From Lachnospiraceae bacterium (GTDB taxonomy: Bacteria; Bacillota; Clostridia; Lachnospirales; Lachnospiraceae): 64,000 nt of DNA. The notes beneath the pieces are model-generated. The model had not been told where the DNA came from and did not search any database. It saw only the letters and a list, made by a program, of their open reading frames with translations. This document shows positions 27,549 to 36,138 of the stretch, one piece after another. Each line of letters opens with the position of its first letter. The first letter of the stretch is position 1. A program made the position numbers and the translations under genes. The stretch spans positions 1 to 64,000 of the forward strand of contig JAKSRY010000012.1 in the NCBI GenBank assembly GCA_024403415.1, given 5' to 3'.

Positions 27549-29692
27549 ATTCCTATTATCCTTTCTTCTGTAATAATACAATCAAGTGCTTCATCTTGTG
27601 AGCCCGTCGGAATTAACTCATCACTAATCTGCATTTCATATGCAAAACCTATTTTAAGAATATCTTTATTCTGCTTCAGAAATCTGTCGTAGAATCCTCC
27701 ACCATAACCCATTCTATTACATTCAGAATCAAAAGCACACCCCGGAACAATAATTGCAGTAGATGACTTATCATAATTTAACTTAAGTCTGTTATCATCT
27801 GCATTTTTCGGTTCTCTGATTCCTTTATATCCGGTAACCAAATCTTTAATATCACTTATCTTATAAAAATATATGTTATCATCTTCTACCTTTGGCAAAT
27901 AGACTTCAATATCTTTTTTACTTAGCAAATTACATATCAGCCCGGTGGTTTGAACCTCATTATTATAATCTGCATATATCAAAACATTTTTGATATTTTT
28001 TGAAGCCAAATAACCCTCTGCTTTGGAACAGATTGAAGCTGAACACCTCTCGGTGCTTTCTTTTTCTATCAAAGTTCTTTGATAAAGATAAGTCTTTCTA
28101 ATCTGTTTTTTTCTTATTTGAAGGGCAACCATCTGCGCACCCAGTATTCCATCCATGGCTGCACTGGCAATTCCACCGGCATAACCTGCCCCTTCTCCTA
28201 TTACATACAGATTTTTGATATTAGATTCAGCATAACCATTTCTTTCCATTCGTACAGGCGAAGAGGTCCTTGCTTCTACACCTGATAATAATGCATCTTT
28301 ATTGCCAAATCCTTTGATTTTTTTATCAAAGGCCTCTATTCCTTCTATAATGTCAAGATTGATATATTCAGGTAAAATGTTTCTGACATTTTCATGAATC
28401 CATTTGCCTTTGATGCACGGATTAATATCTGTACTATCAGTATCTATTTTGCCATTAACAAATTCTTCGTATCTTTCAACCGGTACTGATCCCTTTCCAA
28501 GAGAATAAGCCTTTTCTTCAAGATCTCTCTGAAATCTGACACCACTCATCGGATCATTACCATCACCATAATCTTCAGGACTGACAGTAACTATAATCGC
28601 ACTATTGGAATTTGCTGCATCTCTGTCATAGTAGCTCATACCATTAACGCATAATCTTTTATCTTCTGATGATGCATTGACGACATATCCTCCGGGACAC
28701 ATACAAAAAGTATATACTCCTCTGTTATCACTGCAGGTATGGGTTAATTTGTAATTAGCCGCTCCAAGACAATCAATTTCTTCTTTACCATACTGGCTAT
28801 AATTTATCATTGTTCTCGGATGCTCAATTCTAAGTCCTACAGCAAATGGTTTGGGTGTCATATAAAGGCCCTTCGAATACAATAATTCAAAAGTGTCTCT
28901 TGCACTGTGACCAATTGCCAGAATAACCGGATGTCCCAATAATTCCAGATTTGAAACAGAAGACCCGACAGCTGCAAGTTTTCCGTTTTTTATGTCGAAG
29001 GAATCAATCACGGTATTAAAATGAACTTCTCCGCCAAGATTTATAATATCATTTCTGATATTCTTTACTACATCTTTAAGTCTGTCGGTTCCTATATGTG
29101 GTTTATAATCATAAATAATTTCTTCAGGTGCTCCATAATGTACCAGGTCCTCAAGAACAGCTCTGTTTCTTCCGGACTTATCCTTTACAAGTGTATTTAG
29201 TTTTCCGTCAGAAAAAGCTCCGGCACCACCTTCGCCAAATTGCACATTTGAATTTCCTGTCAAAAGACCATCAGTCCAAAAATTGGTAACAGTATTGGTT
29301 CTTGCGTCAATATCCTCTCCCCTCTCAAAAACTATCGGTCTGAATCCGGCTCTTGCAAGATACAGGGACGCAAAAAGACCGGCAGGTCCTAAACCAATCA
29401 CAACCGGTCTGTCTTTTTCCTCAACTCTATCAATTTTAACAGGGAATTTATATTTAATCTGATCGACATGGATGACATTCTTATCAGCTTTTTTCAATAT
29501 ACTTTTTTCATTCTGAATGTCTATATCAACAATATAACTAAAGAACAGGTCCGGCTTTTTTCTTGCATCCAAAGATCTTCTGATTATTGAATACTGAAAT
29601 TTCTGATCAGTTTTTAATAATTTTGAAATTTTAAGCCTCAGAGCTTCCTCACTATGATTAACCGGAAGCTTCAGTTCATTGATTCTAATCAT
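27545..29692 (-). CDS. Fusion: FAD-dependent oxidoreductase + 5-formyltetrahydrofolate cyclo-ligase
   Basis: A 715-residue protein in a single frame. Residues 1-525 are an FAD-dependent dehydrogenase-like protein of the family with an N-terminal ferredoxin-like segment: dinucleotide-binding [37 protein letters not shown], and C-terminal [18 protein letters not shown]. Residues about 529-715 are a complete 5-FTHF cyclo-ligase: [14 protein letters not shown] and the ATP/Mg loop [12 protein letters not shown]. The ligase reaction makes 5,10-methenyl-THF from 5-formyl-THF using ATP. The domains are normally separate genes. The junction lies on a run of seven A residues (28106-28112). The gene directly abuts the flippase gene upstream and overlaps proA by ATGA. 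Oxidoreductase substrate unknown. Confidence 0.85.
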   Translation of the reverse strand: MIRINELKLPVNHSEEALRLKISKLLKTDQKFQYSIIRRSLDARKKPDLFFSYIVDIDIQNEKSILKKADKNVIHVDQIKYKFPVKIDRVEEKDRPVVIGLGPAGLFASLYLARAGFRPIVFERGEDIDARTNTVTNFWTDGLLTGNSNVQFGEGGAGAFSDGKLNTLVKDKSGRNRAVLEDLVHYGAPEEIIYDYKPHIGTDRLKDVVKNIRNDIINLGGEVHFNTVIDSFDIKNGKLAAVGSSVSNLELLGHPVILAIGHSARDTFELLYSKGLYMTPKPFAVGLRIEHPRTMINYSQYGKEEIDCLGAANYKLTHTCSDNRGVYTFCMCPGGYVVNASSEDKRLCVNGMSYYDRDAANSNSAIIVTVSPEDYGDGNDPMSGVRFQRDLEEKAYSLGKGSVPVERYEEFVNGKIDTDSTDINPCIKGKWIHENVRNILPEYINLDIIEGIEAFDKKIKGFGNKDALLSGVEARTSSPVRMERNGYAESNIKNLYVIGEGAGYAGGIASAAMDGILGAQMVALQIRKKQIRKTYLYQRTLIEKESTERCSASICSKAEGYLASKNIKNVLIYADYNNEVQTTGLICNLLSKKDIEVYLPKVEDDNIYFYKISDIKDLVTGYKGIREPKNADDNRLKLNYDKSSTAIIVPGCAFDSECNRMGYGGGFYDRFLKQNKDILKIGFAYEMQISDELIPTGSQDEALDCIITEERIIGI

Positions 29693-31294
29693 TTATAATA
29701 ACTTAAAAGTCCTTCCGATAATAATCATAAATCTGCCCACTGCACTGTTCTCCAACTCTTCAATTGAATAGCCTTTTAGCAGCAAAATAATAATCATATA
29801 TACAAACGCTCCCAAAACTGATGAAACAATCAATGAAATTAGAGAGTTTGCAAAAGTAAGCATTAATTTATTTAAGAGCATCACAACAATTCCGGTTATT
29901 AAAGCCCCTAAAAATGAAACCACAAAACTTCTGAACCATTCCTGAGTATATTGGAAACATCTGCATACCACAAAGAACGATATAACACAAATAAGCATTG
30001 CTGATATTATATCAGCAATTATTGCTCCCCATATACCTGAACTCTTTGAAATAATTATTACAATAATATGAATAACCATTCCAATTCCGCATCCAATCAG
30101 CAGTACTCTTTCATATTTTAACTGTAACAGAATTCTTCCACATATCACTGCCATAGCTGCAAAAGCTATAATGATTGCCTCAATTTGAAGATAAAGTGCA
30201 GTGTCTGTTCCATTATTTGAGAAGAATGTATCTATCATATCTGAGCTCAGAACAATCAATAATGCCATAGCCAGACAAGCCAGTGTTATTCCTCTGTGTA
30301 TAAGTAAATTAAGGCATTCTCTTGAGCTTCTGTTCTCACCTCTTCTTATGAAACGAACTGACCTTCTGATAAGTTCATATGAAGCTATTCCGATTAATAC
30401 AATAACAATAAAACATAATGGAAATGCTTTTCCATAATATTCTCCAAATGTGTATGCCAGAACATTTTTATCGATATCCTGACTAAGAATTACAATACAA
30501 TTCATAAATGACATTGCAAATATGGAAAGCGTAATTCCAAACGACACCAGTCCATTCAATAATACAGAAACTGCAGCTGACATAATGGATTCATATGACT
30601 TATTGTATTCACGGCTTTGACCGAAAACTGTCCTTTTGCTAAATAGTACAAAACATACAAGAGCATGAGCAAAAACAAGAAAAGAAGCAATAACCAGACC
30701 AATGCTTGCGCCTGCAGCCCCATATGAGTATTCATAATCATTCAATCGTAACAAAGTCGAAACCTTGGCTCCATAATTTGACATTACTTTTGACAATACA
30801 GAACCAAAAATAACGAAAGAAACAGAAAAAATAATATAAGACTGAATCGCTATTCCTCTGTTTCCGTAGCCCGTAAAAAAGCCTCTTATCAATCCACCCA
30901 TAGCAAAGAAAACAACCGAAATCAACATATACTTGAATCCCATCAACGACAGGGGTTCTTCAAACCACTTTAAGCATATGGTCTCCGACATAACATATAA
31001 AACAATAGTAATAAGCACTGAAATAAAAGCAGTAACAATAAAACCTGCTTTTATTACTCTGGATGCATTATCATACTGCTGTCTGGCAATTCTGTTTTCA
31101 ATCATGGTTGAAACACTTTTTTCAATTGCAATGGTCGCCGAAACCACAACAAGGAAAAACATTTCATTTGATACGCCAAAATATGCCACACCTTTACTAC
31201 CTATAAGGTTAGCCAATATAGGTCTAAAGATCAAAACTACAATAAATGAAAGCGCAATTATAGGAAATAATGTAATCTTCTTATTTTTTGCCAT
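29693..31294 (-). CDS. SpoVB/MurJ-like MOP-superfamily flippase (polysaccharide/lipid carrier)
   Basis: A 533-residue integral membrane protein with about 14 predicted helices and the MOP-family pattern of paired helices. Near the N-terminus it has EKSVSTMIENRIARQQYD, and GLIRGFFTGYGNRGIAIQSY around residues 137-156, a motif shared with SpoVB/MurJ-type flippases of Firmicutes. Members move lipid II or lipid-linked sugars across the membrane. No spore genes or glycosyltransferases are adjacent, so the substrate is not decided. The stop codon is followed immediately by the ATG of the oxidoreductase fusion gene. The degenerate PgpH-like gene ends ten bases upstream. Confidence 0.75.
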   Translation of the reverse strand: MAKNKKITLFPIIALSFIVVLIFRPILANLIGSKGVAYFGVSNEMFFLVVVSATIAIEKSVSTMIENRIARQQYDNASRVIKAGFIVTAFISVLITIVLYVMSETICLKWFEEPLSLMGFKYMLISVVFFAMGGLIRGFFTGYGNRGIAIQSYIIFSVSFVIFGSVLSKVMSNYGAKVSTLLRLNDYEYSYGAAGASIGLVIASFLVFAHALVCFVLFSKRTVFGQSREYNKSYESIMSAAVSVLLNGLVSFGITLSIFAMSFMNCIVILSQDIDKNVLAYTFGEYYGKAFPLCFIVIVLIGIASYELIRRSVRFIRRGENRSSRECLNLLIHRGITLACLAMALLIVLSSDMIDTFFSNNGTDTALYLQIEAIIIAFAAMAVICGRILLQLKYERVLLIGCGIGMVIHIIVIIISKSSGIWGAIIADIISAMLICVISFFVVCRCFQYTQEWFRSFVVSFLGALITGIVVMLLNKLMLTFANSLISLIVSSVLGAFVYMIIILLLKGYSIEELENSAVGRFMIIIGRTFKLL

Positions 31295-31304
31295 TTATAT
31301 ATAC

Positions 31305-32504
31305 CTACCGTAAAAAATCATATATCATTTTTTCCTGAACCAAATTTCTTCTTATTATTGAGATGTCCTCATAGCTGATTTTTGATTCATCAAACATCTT
31401 ACTTGCAAACTTCTTTTCTATAACTGCATTTGCAAGTTTTTCATAATCAACAGTTGCCTCTTTATTCTTTATAAATAAATATCTGACAGATGAAATCATG
31501 CTCTCTGTCAGAATGAGCAAAACATTTTCTCTGGATTTAACTCCACATTCTCCGGCTTCAAAATATTCTTTTAACAACGCAATAATACTGTCCGGAATTT
31601 TATATTCATCAAGCAATGGAGAAACAGCTTCCCACTTATTTTCGGTTGCAAGTACGTTAACTTTATGATAGTAACCAAGTGCTTTAACAGTTGTTTCATC
31701 CAAACCTATATTTTTAGCAATCTTGGCACACAAAATTGCTGTATAAACAGCCAGATTAAAATCTTCTCCCAATTCTTCTTTAAGGCGACGCATTAATTCA
31801 AACTCAGAATCAATGATATCCTGCATTCGTCCCCTTGTTCGGTTCATTGCAAATGAAAATAACCTAAGGATAATTAACATCAGTATTATTGCTATACCTG
31901 TGCTTATTAACGGTTTAACAAATAATCCTACCGAAAAACCTTCAGAATTATACAAAACCTCTTTCAGGCTCAACAAAACAAACTGAATAATGATGCTTAT
32001 GCAAAGTGGGGGCATAACCTTAAATTCTTCATCAATATACGAAAACAGGAAACTTGCCACTATACCCGGAATAAGAAATACCAAAAAATCCAAAAAATTG
32101 TCATTCTGGTTAAGCATGAAAGAATTGGTCAACAGAAGAATACTGCAAAGAATACCCAGGTAGCGTCCCATTCCTAATGAAAACGCTGTAAATATAAAAA
32201 TAAAGGAGCATGCCCAGAATGGCAAAAACGCAATTGCTCCCGAAATAGCAAATCCAATTATGAGTGTTATTGCAAATTGTTTATTCGAACAAATAACTTT
32301 ACCTTCAAGATGATTGTTAAATTTTTCTACGTAAAATACAAACAATATAATTATCAGTAAAATCGTAACAATAACTGTATTCTTAAAAATCTCTCGAGAA
32401 GAAAGGCTAAAAATAAAACCATAAATCAAGCAAATCATAATACATGCTGCCAGGCATATATATTCATATATATTAATCTGCTTTTCTTCGTTTCTTTGTT
32501 CCAT
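31305..32504 (-). CDS. PgpH-like membrane protein with degenerate HD domain
   Basis: A 399-residue protein: about seven hydrophobic segments (residues 13-220), then a cytoplasmic helical domain (230-399) that follows the HD domain of the c-di-AMP phosphodiesterase PgpH (KNIGLDETTVKALGYYHK; FASKMFDESKISYEDISIIRRNL). Where PgpH has its metal ligands (HHS, YYHD, HH, ADS), this protein has FNLA, YYHK (H280-K281), EYFE and LTES. The large extracellular domain of PgpH is absent. Position right after phoH matches the usual phoH-pgpH order. Hydrolase activity is therefore unlikely; a regulatory or scaffolding role is inference. Its ATG overlaps the end of phoH by 32 bases. Confidence 0.72.
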   Translation of the reverse strand: MEQRNEEKQINIYEYICLAACIMICLIYGFIFSLSSREIFKNTVIVTILLIIILFVFYVEKFNNHLEGKVICSNKQFAITLIIGFAISGAIAFLPFWACSFIFIFTAFSLGMGRYLGILCSILLLTNSFMLNQNDNFLDFLVFLIPGIVASFLFSYIDEEFKVMPPLCISIIIQFVLLSLKEVLYNSEGFSVGLFVKPLISTGIAIILMLIILRLFSFAMNRTRGRMQDIIDSEFELMRRLKEELGEDFNLAVYTAILCAKIAKNIGLDETTVKALGYYHKVNVLATENKWEAVSPLLDEYKIPDSIIALLKEYFEAGECGVKSRENVLLILTESMISSVRYLFIKNKEATVDYEKLANAVIEKKFASKMFDESKISYEDISIIRRNLVQEKMIYDFLR

Positions 32505-33495
32505 CCGTCATTCTGTCCCGACTATTTTTTGTTTTTTGAGCTTCTTCATAAGTCTCATATGCTTTAACAATCTTTTGAACCAAAGGATGTCTGACTACAT
32601 CTTTAGCCGTCAATTTAACAAAAGAAATTCCTTCTGTTTTTGACAATACCTTCGTTGCAACATCCAGGCCCGAAACCGTTCCTACCGGCAAATCCTTCTG
32701 TGTACCGTCTCCGGTTATAACAACCTTTGAACCAAAACCTATTCTTGTAAGAAACATCTTCATCTGCGCAGGAGTCGTATTTTGAGCTTCATCCAAAATT
32801 ATATAAGCATTATCAAGAGTTCTTCCTCTCATATATGCCAGAGGAGCAACCTCTATCAACCCTTTTTCCATATTTTTCAGGAAGGTTTCAGCTCCCATAA
32901 TCTGATAAAGAGCATCATATAACGGGCGCAAATAAGGATCAACCTTTGATTGTAAATCACCGGGTAAAAATCCCAGTTTTTCACCTGCTTCAATCGCCGG
33001 TCTGGTAAGTATAATTCTTTCTACCTCACCATTCTTAAATGCAGTAATTGCCATTGCCATTGCAAGATAGGTCTTTCCTGTTCCAGCAGGTCCAATCCCA
33101 AATACAACCATATCCTTCTTAATGGAATCAATATATTTTTGCTGTCCCAAGGTCTTTGGCTTAATAGGCTTACCTGAAACTGTATGGCAGATAACAGTAC
33201 TGTCTACATCCAAAATCGCAGATGTATCTTCATCCTCTTTTGATAATGTAATTGTATAATCAACATTCTGATCTATTATCTCGTTACCTCTTTTTGAATA
33301 ATTAATAAGGCTGTGTATTACATCTGCAGCTTTGTTTACTGCATTTTCAGCGCCTTCGACTTTTAAGATACCATCCCGTAAAACAATATCTACAGAAAAT
33401 TCTTTTTCAATTTTTTTAATATGACAGTCAAACTGACCAAATAAATTCTTTTGGAAGTCTTGAGATAACTCTTCCAAAGATATAAGTTTTTGCAT
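32473..33495 (-). CDS. phoH: PhoH family ATPase
   Basis: A 340-residue PhoH/YbeZ-type protein: short N-terminal KH-like region (about 20-100), then a RecA-like ATPase with Walker A GIGPAGTGKTYLAMAMA, GFLPGDLQSKVDPYLRPLYD, and Walker B YIILDEAQNTTP. The C-terminus ends in a short basic tail. Associated with RNA/ribosome metabolism; no reaction is firmly assigned. Gene order phoH followed by a pgpH relative is conserved in Firmicutes, but the usual ybeY does not follow here. It is directly adjacent (no gap) to the zinc-ribbon gene upstream. Confidence 0.93.
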   Translation of the reverse strand: MQKLISLEELSQDFQKNLFGQFDCHIKKIEKEFSVDIVLRDGILKVEGAENAVNKAADVIHSLINYSKRGNEIIDQNVDYTITLSKEDEDTSAILDVDSTVICHTVSGKPIKPKTLGQQKYIDSIKKDMVVFGIGPAGTGKTYLAMAMAITAFKNGEVERIILTRPAIEAGEKLGFLPGDLQSKVDPYLRPLYDALYQIMGAETFLKNMEKGLIEVAPLAYMRGRTLDNAYIILDEAQNTTPAQMKMFLTRIGFGSKVVITGDGTQKDLPVGTVSGLDVATKVLSKTEGISFVKLTAKDVVRHPLVQKIVKAYETYEEAQKTKNSRDRMTDGTKKRRKAD

Positions 33496-34230
33496 TTATT
33501 CTCCATCCTTTTCAAAGATTTCAGGATATATTTCTTCCGTTAATCTTTCAAGGTATGATTCATCAAGATTCATAAACTGATTTGCGATAGATTCCTTAAG
33601 ATATGAAAATCTTGGAAAATACTTTAATTCTTCGGTTGCATCTCCATAATCAAACTTCGCATCAATAGTCTCCATATCAAGATTGTCAACACACCACTTT
33701 TTAATCTGTTCTGTAAGATTATTTTCCTTATAAGCCTGTTTCTTGTATATTTTGAAATTTCTAAGAGACACAAAGCCCATAAATGTAAATAAAACAAACA
33801 AAGCTCCCAAAACACCTGATATAACATATTTTGAGAATCCACTGATATTATTCGGAAATACATTCAGCAGGAATAAAACGATCCCAACGAGGCCAACTAT
33901 TCCTATAAACAAAAGAACATATGCAGAGGATTTATTCTCTTCTGCTTTTTCAGAATTATTTACATAAACCGTTGAACTAATTGGAGCCTGTTTTCTTCTG
34001 CCCATCTGAGCCATAAGTTTTTGAGCTACAGCTGCACGTTCTGCTTCAAAATCCATTCCCTCCGTTATTTCAGCAAATTCACCCGGGATATCGGCCACAT
34101 GAATGTATTCTTCTTCGTCTACAACAGTTTCTTTAACTAAAGAAAGGTCATCGACCAACTGCGCTCCGCAATCTGCACAGACGGTGATTCCCTCCCTATA
34201 TTCATCTTTACAATTTGGACACCAAGGCAT
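33496..34230 (-). CDS. Zinc-ribbon membrane protein of unknown function
   Basis: A 244-residue protein. The N-terminus is a zinc ribbon (MPWCPNCKDEYREGITVCADCGAQL, four cysteines in two CxxC knuckles), then an acidic region (about 30-85), two transmembrane helices (about 102-122 and 133-154), and a cytoplasmic C-terminal part rich in aromatic and acidic residues. I do not recognise a named family. The ATG has GGGGG upstream. It abuts phoH downstream (stop at 33496, phoH start at 33495), so it is co-transcribed with it, and a MORN-repeat membrane protein lies upstream. The topology places ribbon and C-domain on the same, probably cytoplasmic, side. Confidence 0.7.
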   Translation of the reverse strand: MPWCPNCKDEYREGITVCADCGAQLVDDLSLVKETVVDEEEYIHVADIPGEFAEITEGMDFEAERAAVAQKLMAQMGRRKQAPISSTVYVNNSEKAEENKSSAYVLLFIGIVGLVGIVLFLLNVFPNNISGFSKYVISGVLGALFVLFTFMGFVSLRNFKIYKKQAYKENNLTEQIKKWCVDNLDMETIDAKFDYGDATEELKYFPRFSYLKESIANQFMNLDESYLERLTEEIYPEIFEKDGE

Positions 34231-34303
34231 ACTATTACCCCCATAATAGATTATTAAAATACCTATTAGTAATAATACACTTTAATGCTGTAACTTTCTA
34301 CTA

Positions 34304-35374
34304 TTATTTTGATTTTGAAATATAACTTTTAACCCCTATATTTTTATTATCTTTGTCCGAAAGCCAATAATAATTATCGGGATTCTCCATATCAACCAGA
34401 ACCGGTCCACGCTTTTTTGCATCTCTGCTTTCACTGATATATTCAAAGCTGCCGTTATGAGCTATTCCGTTATACTGAATGATATAACCATTTATATCAG
34501 TGGAAACCACGGTAAGTTCGCCATCAATCAGTCCTTTTTTGAAACCACCGATATAGTTTGTTATATAATTCCTGTCCTTTTGGAAAAATCGTTCATCATA
34601 TTCGTAATGATCCTGTCCTTCTCCATCGGGTAAATCGTTCTTAAATCCGCCTCTGTACATGTGAAATACAATACTGTCAGAAACATTTGTCTTTAAGTGA
34701 ACATGGTAATGCGCCCATAAACCTTCGCCTTCACGAACTCCATTAACCCAGTCTCCATAGTAATACTGATTATCTGCATAAACTGCGATTCCTTTTCCGT
34801 TTGGTTTTCCATCTGAATTCAGGTCTCCGTAATATGCATAGTCCATGGTATCACGATAGGCATATGACATTGCAAGATACCGATCAAGATGTGCAAGATC
34901 ATCCATCGCTTCAAAATTCCCCTCGGACATGTACATTTCCATCTCTTTCAGATTTGCTTTTGTATCATACTTAACACTCTTGAAATTTTTAACATCAAGT
35001 TTCATTACAGGACCTTCGTCCTCTTCATCAGCTTCCTCCGTTTCAGGTTCCGAACTTGGAGTTGGTGTAGGTTCCAAAGAAGGACTTGGTGAAGGGTCAG
35101 CCTCATTTCTGTCAATAATTTCAGGAGTTACTTCCGGCTCTTTATCACTGTCATCAGTTATCTGCGCATATTCAAGAATATTCTCCTGAAGATCATTTTT
35201 AACCTCTGTATCTTCATCAGATTTATTCATAAAAATAAGAACAACAGCAAGTATTATAACCAGAACCGCAAGTACACATGAAGCAACAATTATCTTTATT
35301 TTAGGATTAGTGTCTTCATCAAAAAAATCATCATCCAACTGTATATCATCATTATTTGTTTTCTTTTTACCCAT
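34304..35374 (-). CDS. Single-pass membrane protein with extracellular MORN-like repeats
   Basis: A 356-residue protein with an acidic cytoplasmic N-terminus (DDIQLDDDFFDEDTN), one transmembrane helix (about 26-48), a Pro/Ser/Glu/Thr-rich linker (about 75-125, including SPSPSLEPTPTPSSEP), and a C-terminal domain with at least three MORN-type repeats: YYYGDWVNGVREGEG, YRGGFKNDLPDGEG and YIGGFKKGLIDGE. MORN repeats often serve in membrane or protein contacts. No enzymatic motif. A PTP-rich linker suggests crossing the cell wall. RBS CTGGAGGAAG. No known partner; neighbour of the zinc-ribbon gene. Confidence 0.72.
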   Translation of the reverse strand: MGKKKTNNDDIQLDDDFFDEDTNPKIKIIVASCVLAVLVIILAVVLIFMNKSDEDTEVKNDLQENILEYAQITDDSDKEPEVTPEIIDRNEADPSPSPSLEPTPTPSSEPETEEADEEDEGPVMKLDVKNFKSVKYDTKANLKEMEMYMSEGNFEAMDDLAHLDRYLAMSYAYRDTMDYAYYGDLNSDGKPNGKGIAVYADNQYYYGDWVNGVREGEGLWAHYHVHLKTNVSDSIVFHMYRGGFKNDLPDGEGQDHYEYDERFFQKDRNYITNYIGGFKKGLIDGELTVVSTDINGYIIQYNGIAHNGSFEYISESRDAKKRGPVLVDMENPDNYYWLSDKDNKNIGVKSYISKSK

Positions 35375-35465
35375 TTCTTCCTCCAGTCAGCAAATGCTGA
35401 AATTATATACATATAATTATAAACACTATTATTAATATCTGTTTCATAAAAATATTAAGATTTTC

Positions 35466-35825
35466 TTAATTAAATGAAACAAACGGAAATGCATTTTCAT
35501 ACAGGGTTATGTCATTTCCGTTAATCGCCACGACATCAAAACGCATCTGATACTTATCATATTTTCTATTCAAATATAGATAATATTCTGCCGTTCTGCA
35601 TATTTTTTTCATCTTCAGCATAGAAATTGCGCTTTCCGCATCTCCATGTGTTTTAGTCTTCCGGTATTTAACTTCAATAAAACAAATGAACTGTTCCTTA
35701 ACAGCAATAATATCTATTTCACCAAATCGGCTGTAAAAATTATTTTCCAAAATATTATAGCCTGCATCAGACAGGAATTTACCTGCCTGAATTTCCGATT
35801 CAGTCCCTATTCTTCGCTTATTCAA
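35466..35825 (-). CDS. yraN: YraN family (UPF0102) endonuclease-like protein
   Basis: A 119-residue protein with the PD-(D/E)xK-type core of the YraN family: GTESEIQAGKFLSDAGY, GEIDIIAVKEQFICFIEVKYRK (D and ExK of the fold). Function in cells is not established; it is a small resolvase-like nuclease fold. The start appears to be TTG at 35825 with a weak ribosome site, five bases after the ylqH stop; no ATG is available in frame near the conserved N-terminus. Its place after rnhB-ylqG-ylqH follows Firmicutes order. Confidence 0.88.
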   Translation of the reverse strand: MNKRRIGTESEIQAGKFLSDAGYNILENNFYSRFGEIDIIAVKEQFICFIEVKYRKTKTHGDAESAISMLKMKKICRTAEYYLYLNRKYDKYQMRFDVVAINGNDITLYENAFPFVSFN

Positions 35826-35830
35826 ACTTT

Positions 35831-36136
35831 CTATTTATTCTTCCCCTTACTTGAATCTATTTTTGCCTTTATTTTATCCATTGCATCAACAAAAATAAGA
35901 ATTTCCGCAACTACTTCATATAATTCCTGAGGAATCATATCGCCAATCTCAAGTTTTGACAAAGTGTCCGCAAGTTTATCATCTCTGTGAACTGCAACAT
36001 TTGATTCTTTTGCTTTTTCAATTATCTTTTCGGCCAGAGCTCCCTTTCCGGAAGCAATAACTTTTGGCGCATCCTCTCCCGGATCATAGGATAATGCTAC
36101 GGCCGTTTTAACTTTTTTATTTTTGTTATCGTTCAT
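35831..36136 (-). CDS. ylqH: FlhB C-terminal-domain homologue (YlqH/FhlB type)
   Basis: A 101-residue soluble protein equal to the cytoplasmic C-terminal domain of FlhB/EscU: TAVALSYDPGEDAPKVIASGKGALAEKIIEKAKESNVAVHRD. The conserved NPTH autocleavage site of full FlhB is not present (YDPGED at the corresponding start). In several Firmicutes this small protein can stand in for FlhB's domain in flagellar export. It lies two bases after the FliK-like gene, as in B. subtilis ylqG-ylqH. Whether flagella exist in this organism cannot be told from the window. Confidence 0.88.
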   Translation of the reverse strand: MNDNKNKKVKTAVALSYDPGEDAPKVIASGKGALAEKIIEKAKESNVAVHRDDKLADTLSKLEIGDMIPQELYEVVAEILIFVDAMDKIKAKIDSSKGKNK

Positions 36137-36138
36137 AC

